Assembly (NCBI GenBank): GCA_035765535.1 | Contig: DASTXE010000004.1 | Location: forward strand, 253,137 to 317,136 | Source: Rickettsiales bacterium | GTDB lineage: Bacteria; Pseudomonadota; Alphaproteobacteria; Rickettsiales; JABCZZ01 | Direction of reading: 5' to 3' | Length of the DNA: 64,000 nt | Shown here: positions 1 to 7,144 of the stretch, piece after piece | Position numbering within the stretch: the first letter of the stretch is position 1 | Layout: every line of letters starts with the position of its first letter | Position numbers and translations under genes: made by a program | The notes under the pieces: generated by a model | What the model saw: the letters and a program-made list of their open reading frames with translations, nothing else | What the model was told of the DNA's origin: nothing | The model's database searches: none

Positions 1-1760
<1,760 letters not shown>

Positions 1761-1850
1761 AAGAGAGGTAGAATACCGCCGAAAGCCTTACTTTGCAAGC
1801 GGGAGAGGTTTAGGGACACCCAGACTGCCGAAGCAGAAGATAGTATCCTG

Positions 1851-1880
1851 GAACGGTCGCCAGCCGTTCATCTTTTTTTA
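1851..1880 (+). terminator. orphan terminator-like hairpin
   Basis: GAACGG (1851-1856) pairs with CCGTTC (1864-1869) and is followed by ATCTTTTTTTA, which reads as an intrinsic terminator on the plus strand. No plus-strand gene ends before it: uvrB runs the other way. It may be a remnant of a gene removed when the neighbouring island was acquired. Confidence 0.45.
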
Positions 1881-1887
1881 ACGCAAG

Positions 1888-2253
1888 TCAGCGTGCGAGA
1901 ATTTTGGAGAGCAGCACCTCAGTAATCCTGAAGTACGAAGCATCCTCCATCCTGCAGCGCTCAAGGAATCCCTGTCCCTGAAGGCGCCCAAGCTCTCGCA
2001 AGAGACGCTCAGGGTGAGAAAGGTAGGCAATAGCAAAATACTCGTATGCCGGCACCTTGCTCACGTCTTGGTACTTGTTCCGGGGAAAGTGCTCTCCAAC
2101 CCAGGAGAAAAACTTCTCCTCGTTGAGAAGCTCTTTCTCTTCGATCTTGTTACCCTCCTGCCGGATGAACAACTCGATCAGCCAGAGAAGACTATCCAGA
2201 GCAAGTACGCGAAGATAGGGACGGAACTCGACAGGGAATCGTTCGCCGGTCAC
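1888..2253 (-). CDS. hypothetical protein with winged-helix-like C-terminus
   Basis: Not recognised. The preferred start is a GTG at 2253, preceded by AAAGGA with 5 nt spacing, which gives about 121 residues beginning VTGERFPVEFRPYL. The frame stays open upstream to an ATG at 2295 and a TTG at 2364, but these have poor ribosome sites. The protein is predicted helical, with LLWLIELF early on. Its C-terminus (LGRLQGQGFLERC then YFRITEVLL) has the helix-turn-strand look of a winged-helix or DNA-binding subdomain, by pattern only. It runs against the three cassettes downstream and toward the orphan hairpin at 1851-1880. Regulation of the cassette array is possible but purely inferred. Confidence 0.5.
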   Translation of the reverse strand: MTGERFPVEFRPYLRVLALDSLLWLIELFIRQEGNKIEEKELLNEEKFFSWVGEHFPRNKYQDVSKVPAYEYFAIAYLSHPERLLRELGRLQGQGFLERCRMEDASYFRITEVLLSKILAR

Positions 2254-2594
2254 GTGGTTCCTTTTCTTCCAGCACCGAAATGGTGCATTGGGCATTGTCT
2301 TGCCGCGACCGCAAATTCGCGCAGCCGCAAAACCGGATGCAGAAAACCTATTGGTTTGCCGCAAACGGGTGTATCTCGGTTATTGTATCACATTGACTCG
2401 TCTTTTTTCTATTACCCACTGCAACTGTCACAAAAACTTCATAATTTCCTGTCTAGAAGACAACCTCATAAATTTGTTAAAATAAAAACGGTTTCGCTGT
2501 TTTCAGCCTGTTTTTCCAACCCGAAGGGAGATTTCACAGGACTGACCTCAGCGTGCCGGAAAGCAATTTCCGCAATCCGAAGGGAATCAGAACC
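2254..2594. other. intergenic region between the reverse gene and the cassette array
   Basis: There is no convincing gene here. A small hairpin GCACC-gaaat-GGTGC lies at 2272-2286. The stretch 2390-2510 is clearly more AT-rich than its surroundings and holds an extended -10-like TTTGTTAAAATAAA near 2473-2486, a candidate promoter for the first cassette. Two near-identical short motifs, AACCCGAAGGGAGAT (about 2519-2533) and AATCCGAAGGGAATC, precede the first cassette ORF; the second supplies its Shine-Dalgarno. Confidence 0.4.
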
Positions 2595-2957
2595 ATGTCC
2601 GACCAGGACACGACCGAGCAGGACTTCGAGATCAAGGTGACGGGACGTACCGAAGGTGCCCTGTCCGAGAATGCCCGCGCCGCGCTCACTGCGCGTCGGG
2701 AGCGGCTCGCGGCAGACGCCAAGAACCGCACCACGGCCACGGAGCTGCGCGGCTACGCCGGCAGCCTCCGCAGTCAGGCCGACGAGGCGGAGCAAACGGC
2801 GAACGAGATCGACCCGACCAGCGCTGTCACCAAGACGGAGTCGACCACGATCGACCCGCAGACCGTCACCGCCGCCATCACCTTCGCGGCGGAGATCGTC
2901 GCCATCGTGGGCTTCATCGTCCGCAACCGGCGGCGGCAGCGGTACCTGCACATCTGA
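2595..2957 (+). CDS. cassette 1 small protein with C-terminal hydrophobic helix
   Basis: Not recognised. It is 120 residues from the ATG at 2595, preceded by AAGGGA 9 nt upstream; an earlier in-frame ATG at 2553 lacks a comparable site. The N-terminal two thirds is charged and Ala/Arg-rich (a likely long helix or coiled coil around residues 25-75). A hydrophobic segment around residues 93-108 (ITFAAEIVAIVGFIV) is followed by a basic tail, RNRRRQRYLHI. This suggests a small membrane-anchored protein with the tail inside. The coding sequence is visibly more GC-rich than the flanking chromosome. It is the first of three consecutive units ending in the same double hairpin. Function unknown. Confidence 0.6.
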   Translation: MSDQDTTEQDFEIKVTGRTEGALSENARAALTARRERLAADAKNRTTATELRGYAGSLRSQADEAEQTANEIDPTSAVTKTESTTIDPQTVTAAITFAAEIVAIVGFIVRNRRRQRYLHI

Positions 2958-2964
2958 TCCCTGC

Positions 2965-3043
2965 GGGGCGCTGTGACAACGTCGTCCAGCGCCCCCCAGT
3001 GACGGCCACCTCCCCGAAACCCCTCCGGGTTCTCGGGGAGGTG
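2965..3043 (+). terminator. double hairpin closing cassette 1
   Basis: The first stem is GGGGCGCTG (2965-2973) with CAGCGCCCC (2987-2995), a perfect 9 bp stem with a 13 nt loop. The second is CACCTCCCCGA (3007-3017) with TCGGGGAGGTG (3033-3043), continued inside by AACCC (3018-3022) with GGGTT (3027-3031) around a CTCC loop, with one bulged C at 3032. There is no T tract. The 3' arm of the second stem holds GGGGAGG, the likely ribosome site of the next ORF, so it may act as a translational switch rather than a plain terminator. Confidence 0.7.
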
Positions 3044-3050
3044 TTCCGTT

Positions 3051-3407
3051 ATGATTAATTCTACTATGTTTGGAAATAGAGGGTTGATGCCTGAAGAAGA
3101 TCGCGATCATCTGTTAGATGCGGCGAAGGCTAGACTTGCTGCACTCGCTGCGGCAGGCGCCGCTCTGGTTATCGCAGGTATGAAGCGAGACAAGGGTGAG
3201 GTCGACGAGGTAACGGGAGAGCTTCCGAAGAAGAAGAAGCTTTTCTCACCCCCTCGCCAGCTCAACTTCTTCATTCCATGCGACGTGATGCCCGAGGAAC
3301 CATTCGTTAGCAAGTTAACGATCACGCCAACTGGAGAACCGATCATCATCAACTACATCTACATACAGATGCCACGCCGCTTCCTAGACAGGAAGTTCTG
3401 GATGTGA
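3051..3407 (+). CDS. cassette 2 small protein
   Basis: Not recognised, 118 residues. The ATG at 3051 follows GGAGG (3037-3041) by 9 nt, and that ribosome site is the 3' arm of the preceding hairpin. An internal ATG at 3087 (MPEED) follows AGAGGG and could be an alternative start. Residues 1-17 closely match the start of cassette 3 (both carry NRGLMPEED); after that the two proteins diverge. A moderately hydrophobic Ala-rich helix lies around residues 24-44 (ARLAALAAAGAALVIAG). Next comes a Lys-rich stretch, then a strand-like C-terminal part (LNFFIPCDV, IIINYIYIQ). Base composition is less GC-rich than cassette 1. Function unknown. Confidence 0.6.
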   Translation: MINSTMFGNRGLMPEEDRDHLLDAAKARLAALAAAGAALVIAGMKRDKGEVDEVTGELPKKKKLFSPPRQLNFFIPCDVMPEEPFVSKLTITPTGEPIIINYIYIQMPRRFLDRKFWM

Positions 3408-3423
3408 CCATCTGTTGAACCTT

Positions 3424-3494
3424 GCGGCGCCTGAAAACGACATCAGTCGCCGCGTAACGAGCCCTCCCCGAAGCCCTCCGGGTTCTCGGGGAGG
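3424..3494 (+). terminator. double hairpin closing cassette 2
   Basis: The first stem is GCGGCG-c-CTGA (3424-3434) with TCAG-t-CGCCGC (3443-3453), with one internal mismatch. The second is CCTCCCCGA (3463-3471) with TCGGGGAGG (3486-3494), with inner AGCCC/GGGTT pairing. It is nearly the same sequence as the hairpin pairs at 2965-3043 and 3689-3761. Its 3' arm again carries GGGGAGG, 9 nt before the ATG of cassette 3. Confidence 0.7.
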
Positions 3495-3503
3495 TGCTCC
3501 GTT

Positions 3504-3683
3504 ATGATTGATCCCACTATGTTTGAGAATAGAGGATTAATGCCTGAAGAAGATGCTCAGGAACGCCCGACTAAAGATCTGGTTCGCGGCATCGCCATAG
3601 CAATCGTCAGCGCCGTGTTCATCCTCATATTCCCCAAACGCGCTCTTCGTCGCCTCCTGCGCAACAAGCAGCAGTCGCGTTGA
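3504..3683 (+). CDS. cassette 3 small membrane protein
   Basis: Not recognised, 59 residues. The ATG at 3504 lies 9 nt after GGAGG, as in cassette 2, and the first 17 codons match cassette 2 closely (MIDPTMFENRGLMPEED). The rest is different: a single hydrophobic segment (GIAIAIVSAVFILIF, about residues 29-43) followed by a basic tail (PKRALRRLLRNKQQSR). This is the layout of a small single-pass membrane protein with an N-out topology. It resembles phage holin-like or type I toxin-like peptides in size and shape only; no family is claimed. Confidence 0.55.
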   Translation: MIDPTMFENRGLMPEEDAQERPTKDLVRGIAIAIVSAVFILIFPKRALRRLLRNKQQSR

Positions 3684-3688
3684 TCGCT

Positions 3689-3761
3689 GCGGCGCCTGAC
3701 AACGATATTAGGCGCCCGTGACAGACACCTCCCCGAAGCCCTCCGGGTTCTCGGGGAGGTG
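3689..3761 (+). terminator. double hairpin closing cassette 3
   Basis: The first stem is GGCGCCT (3691-3697) with AGGCGCC (3710-3716). The second is CACCTCCCCGA (3726-3736) with TCGGGGAGGTG (3751-3761), with the same inner pairing as the other two copies. Unlike the first two it is not followed by GTTATGATT, so the array ends here. Confidence 0.7.
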
Positions 3762-3795
3762 TTCCGCCACAACGCAATACTTATACTTTATTGCT

Positions 3796-3864
3796 TGTCA
3801 TTCCTGCAGACGCAGGAATCCAGCCATCTTGTTGCTCTGGATGCCAGCTTCCGCTGGCATGACA
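3796..3864. repeat. palindromic element (TGTCAT...ATGACA)
   Basis: A roughly 70 bp element with TGTCAT at 3796 and ATGACA at its end. Two internal hairpins, CCTGC-aga-cGCAGG and CCAGC-ttcc-GCTGG, flank ATCCAG...CTGGAT. This is the layout of the intergenic palindromes (GTCATTCC..GGAATCCAG type) that are common in many proteobacteria. It lies between the cassette array and tadC. Confidence 0.6.
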
Positions 3865-3886
3865 CTCTAAGAAAATATGGAACAAA

Positions 3887-3966
3887 AGCGAAGCCAGTAG
3901 GCTGAGCCCTTTAGTCGCCGAAGGCGTCAGGCTCATTGCGAAGGCCAGCAGGCCGAAGCAGGAGTG
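3887..3966 (+). repeat. family A interspersed repeat, copy 1
   Basis: An approximately 80 bp unit running from GCGAAGCCAGTAGGCTGAG through AGTCGCCGAAGGCGTCAGG to GGCCAGCAGGCCGAAGCAGGAG. It holds two small hairpins, GTCGCC-gaa-GGCGtC-like and GGCC-agca-GGCC. It lies just downstream of the tadC stop. Other copies are at 12512, 19226, 19328, 46938 (inverted) and 50850 (truncated). Confidence 0.8.
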
Positions 3967-3980
3967 AAACAACTTATCCT

Positions 3981-4931
3981 CTACTTAAACGCCGCCACAA
4001 TACCGATAACAGCCGGCCCCAGAATAATCAGGAACAATGCAGGCAGCAGGAACACGATCAGCGGCACGGTGATGAGCGCGGGCAGACGTCCGGCTTTTTC
4101 TTCCGCGCGCATGAGACGCTGGGTACGGTAATCTTCCGACATCACACGCAGCGTATCGGTCAGGCTGGTACCGAACTTTTCCGACTGCAGCAGCGCCGTG
4201 ACGAGCGCCCGGAAAGCCGGAAGGCCGTTGCGTTCCGCAAGGTTATTCAACGCCTGGGCACGGTCGTTAAGCAAGCTGAGTTCAACGCGGGTGCGGTTCA
4301 ATTCCTGGGTAATATCCGGATGGGCACGCCCCAGCTCTTTACATACACGTAAGAGCGCACCGTCCAGTGCAAGGCCGGATTCCACGCAGGCCAGCAGCAG
4401 GTCGAGCGCGTCAGGAAATGAACGCTGCAGCATCTGCTTGCGCTTTTCCTGTTTATTCTTGATCAGCAGATCCGCACCGAAAAGCCCGCCCATCGCAATC
4501 AGAAGTGCGATGATATAATCCAGCATTGCAGCATCGTCGCGTGTCGCAATCAGAATCGCCACCAATACAAACACCACCGACAGCACACGCGTAAAGAACA
4601 GATAATAGATTGGTGCGTCGGGCGATTGAATACCGGCCTGGTAGAAACGCAGCTGGTTATTGACGCGGAATGCCTCCACATCCATGCCGATGGCCTTGAA
4701 CATGGAAGCCAGAAACACCGCGAGCGCCGCAGGTTCTCTTTCCGAACGCAGCGATTCAAGAAAATAATCGTTATCCGTATCATTGCCGCCACCGCCTGTA
4801 TCGCGGTCTTCGCGGAGCTTCTTAAGACGCTCGGACGTTTTGGCTTTTCCCGAAAACAGCACTGCCCCCAGAATGGACAGCAGGAATACAACCGCAGCAA
4901 CGACGACAGGAAGCAAGGTGTTATTTTCCAT
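3981..4931 (-). CDS. tadC: Type II secretion F-domain protein, TadC-like
   Basis: Inner-membrane platform protein of the Tad (type IVc, Flp) pilus machinery, 316 residues. Seen: an N-terminal membrane segment at about residues 6-25, a pair of segments around 105-155, a T2SSF domain starting near FPDALDLLLACVESGLAL, and a C-terminal hairpin of two hydrophobic stretches (LPALITVPLIVFLLPALF). GGAGAGG precedes the ATG. It follows tadB on the same strand with a 58 bp gap, the usual tadB-tadC pair. The Tad ATPase (tadA), secretin and pilin are not in the window and may lie elsewhere. Confidence 0.88.
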   Translation of the reverse strand: MENNTLLPVVVAAVVFLLSILGAVLFSGKAKTSERLKKLREDRDTGGGGNDTDNDYFLESLRSEREPAALAVFLASMFKAIGMDVEAFRVNNQLRFYQAGIQSPDAPIYYLFFTRVLSVVFVLVAILIATRDDAAMLDYIIALLIAMGGLFGADLLIKNKQEKRKQMLQRSFPDALDLLLACVESGLALDGALLRVCKELGRAHPDITQELNRTRVELSLLNDRAQALNNLAERNGLPAFRALVTALLQSEKFGTSLTDTLRVMSEDYRTQRLMRAEEKAGRLPALITVPLIVFLLPALFLIILGPAVIGIVAAFK

Positions 4932-4989
4932 TACATCCTCTCCCGCACCGTTAAGCTATAGCTATGTTTGCGATCCATGTGCAGCCTGC

Positions 4990-5958
4990 CTATATGTCAA
5001 TGTCGATCATCGCGCGGATCACGATCTGCGAGATAACGATGAGTGTGCATGCCGCCCCAAGGATAATATTTCCCGTCAGCGTCGTGAAAAGCGGATCGAG
5101 ATAGGAGGGCGTGATATAATAAAGCGCGCAGAATTCCACGACCGGAATACCGCCAAGAATATAAGAAGTCGCGCGGCCTTCCGAAGTCATAGCCCGGATT
5201 TTTGCACGCAGCTGTTTACGCTTACGGATAATGGAGGAAAGGTTCGTCAATACTTCCGTAAGGCTGCCGCCAGTCTCCTGTTGCACGGAAAGCACAACCA
5301 CGAAGAAATCCACGTCCTGCAATCCCAGACGAGACGACATGCGCTTCAGTGCTTCCGGCAGCGTACGTCCGTAAGATACCTCGTCCGTCACCTGCTTGAA
5401 CTCGTCGCGGATCGGACTGTCCATATTCTCGGTAATCATGCGCATCGCGGTGTTGATAGGGTGACCGGAACGCACGCTGCGTACGATCAGATCCACCGCA
5501 TCGGGGAACATGTCGAGAAATTTCTGGTTACGTTTATTGATCCTGCTGTTCAAATATTTGCGGGGCACGAGATACGCCAGGATCAGGCCAATCAGAATGG
5601 CAATCGCTCCGAGATTATGCAGGGCGAAAATAGTTCCGAAAAATAACGCTATCGTAAAAAAGATAACCAGCGCGCGCTGTTCCCACATGCCCGAACGCAC
5701 GAGCAGGTCGCGCGTCTGGCGGACACCCGGCAGATTATAGGGGAACGAAGCGGCATCGCCCGGACTGTATTTCAGAAGCTGGTCATAGCTGACTTCCTGT
5801 CCGACCGTCGACGCACTGTCCCGGCTATCCTGCATGATGCGGCCGAGCAGCGCCTGTTTGCGCTGGGACTCATCGCTCGAAAGCAGCTTCAGCGCAGCCA
5901 CGAGGCAGATCACGAATACCGATCCCGCCGCTGCCGCCGGAAGCAATATGTTATCCAT
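4990..5958 (-). CDS. tadB: Type II secretion F-domain protein, TadB-like
   Basis: Partner of TadC in the Tad pilus inner-membrane platform, 322 residues. Seen: an N-terminal anchor (AAAAGSVFVICLVAALKLL), a central pair of hydrophobic stretches around residues 97-130, a T2SSF domain beginning FPDAVDLIVRSVRSGHPI, LSVQQETGGSLTEVLTNLS, and two C-terminal membrane segments. Both TadB and TadC contain one T2SSF copy, unlike GspF/PilC proteins, which have two (compare 52148-53350). The start ATG has no clear Shine-Dalgarno. About 200 bp of gene-free DNA separates it from the next gene upstream. Confidence 0.88.
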   Translation of the reverse strand: MDNILLPAAAAGSVFVICLVAALKLLSSDESQRKQALLGRIMQDSRDSASTVGQEVSYDQLLKYSPGDAASFPYNLPGVRQTRDLLVRSGMWEQRALVIFFTIALFFGTIFALHNLGAIAILIGLILAYLVPRKYLNSRINKRNQKFLDMFPDAVDLIVRSVRSGHPINTAMRMITENMDSPIRDEFKQVTDEVSYGRTLPEALKRMSSRLGLQDVDFFVVVLSVQQETGGSLTEVLTNLSSIIRKRKQLRAKIRAMTSEGRATSYILGGIPVVEFCALYYITPSYLDPLFTTLTGNIILGAACTLIVISQIVIRAMIDIDI

Positions 5959-6158
5959 GATGCCGGCCCCAAGGATTATTGATATGTTTAGTGTTCATAA
6001 TTAACGATATATTAAGCACTTGCAACGTGAAATATACCAAACCCCCGTTAAGATTTCGTTAATGGCGCCGCTGCTTCTAGTCTTGTATGGCACGGCATCG
6101 GAGCGAGGAGAGATATTTCTATGGTAGTGCGACTTTTTTGCCGCAAACTACACGAGGA

Positions 6159-6923
6159 TCAGCCGCACGTAATTAATAGCTTATACGTAGTATCCTTGCT
6201 GCCCAGATACACCTCGTTATCGCCTTTCTGCAGTGGCGCGCTGTATACGCCACGACCCCGGCCGATCATAAGACCATTGACAATCGTGCAGAAACGACTG
6301 CCCAGATCGGAAACAACGATATTATCCTTATCATCCACGGTGATTTCACAATGCTGGCGTGAAACTATCATCGGGTTTTTATGCGATGCGATGGCCAGAT
6401 GCAATTGGTCTTTGCGGTTACGCTCTCCGTCTTCCGGATAACCTCCGATGCGGAATGGCAACGCGCTCGCCGGTATTTCCACGGGCTTGAACTGTGCCCG
6501 CAGCACATCCGTACCCGGTGCAATGGTGATGGTCGCAATGTCGCCCCTGGGTACCAGCGTTACCGGAGCCTGTACTTTGGTGCGGGTAGGAAGGATCTTT
6601 TCAAACGCAAGCAGCAGCAAGGGTTTGATGATGTCCGGACAGGCTGCGAATAATTTCTGGAATTCTTCCAGCGAGACCGGTTGTAATGTTGTGTCTTCCA
6701 GCGCTACCGCCGTATAGGGCCTGAGCGCATCCGGATCGAAAATGGCCAGTTCGCCGAATGCCCTACCCGCTTCGACTTTCCCCAGACTGACCTGCGTTGC
6801 ATTCTGAGCATAAGCAAGCTCTATGCTGCCCGAAGTCACTACATAAGCTACGTCGGCCACATCCCCTTCATTGAACAGGACTTCACCAGCGTTTATTTTG
6901 ATCTCCGCCATACGGTTTTTCAT
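6159..6923 (-). CDS. cyclic nucleotide-binding and FHA domain protein
   Basis: A 254-residue predicted cytoplasmic regulator made of two sensor modules. Residues 8-95 look like a cNMP-binding fold (GEVLFNEGDVADVAYVVTSG, then RAFGELAIFD). Residues 150-254 look like an FHA phosphothreonine-binding domain (SRQHCEI, SDLGSRFCTIVNG). There is no kinase, DNA-binding or enzymatic domain. cNMP-FHA architectures are known for proteins that connect second messengers to Ser/Thr phosphorylation or to secretion systems. The neighbouring tadB and tadC make a pilus-related role possible, but that is inferred from context only. The start is uncertain between the ATG at 6923 and one four codons later. Confidence 0.75.
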   Translation of the reverse strand: MKNRMAEIKINAGEVLFNEGDVADVAYVVTSGSIELAYAQNATQVSLGKVEAGRAFGELAIFDPDALRPYTAVALEDTTLQPVSLEEFQKLFAACPDIIKPLLLLAFEKILPTRTKVQAPVTLVPRGDIATITIAPGTDVLRAQFKPVEIPASALPFRIGGYPEDGERNRKDQLHLAIASHKNPMIVSRQHCEITVDDKDNIVVSDLGSRFCTIVNGLMIGRGRGVYSAPLQKGDNEVYLGSKDTTYKLLITCG

Positions 6924-6995
6924 CGCCAGATTTTATACGCGATCACCTTATTCTACCCACGCGAAATTGGCAAGGTTTCTCACAGGAGAGTACAC

Positions 6996-7097
6996 ATGCA
7001 AACATGCCTGACGAGCAGACCATCCCAACACCAAAGCACTATTATGTATATGTTTCGTGGAGGAGCGAAGCGACGACCCCGCGAGGCGAGGGGGTAA
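6996..7097 (+). CDS. possible 33-residue peptide ORF
   Basis: An ATG at 6996 lies 5-9 nt behind ACAGGAGAG, a good Shine-Dalgarno, and opens 33 codons (MQTCLTSRPSQ...) that end inside the family C repeat. It may be a real small ORF, a 5' remnant of a gene truncated by the repeat, or chance. No family is recognised. Confidence 0.2.
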   Translation: MQTCLTSRPSQHQSTIMYMFRGGAKRRPREARG

Positions 7098-7133
7098 GCG
7101 TAAGCGAAGGGGGCGACGTACTCGCCCCCTTAC
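7057..7133. repeat. family C repeat, copy 1, with terminator hairpin
   Basis: It starts GTGGAGGAGCGAAGCGACGAC, continues CCCCGCGAGGCGAGGGGG, and ends in AAGGGGGCGA (7107-7116) paired with TCGCCCCCTT (7122-7131), a perfect 10 bp stem. The hairpin sits 14 bp downstream of the glmS stop and could end its transcript. A second copy is at 12618-12688, and the head is shared with family B. Confidence 0.7.
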
Positions 7134-7144
7134 AACAACAAAAA

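Noticed and set aside
2965..3761. The hairpin pairs as integron attC sites with gene cassettes
   Set aside because: The GTTRRRY core and RYYYAAC boxes are not found at the ends of the units, the stems are too perfect, and no IntI gene is visible.
1761..3980. Assembly contamination from a Patescibacteria or actinobacterial source
   Set aside because: Some promoter and SD features recall such genomes, but the sequence shows no break, and the flanking repeats belong to this genome. I keep it as a possibility only; read mapping would settle it.
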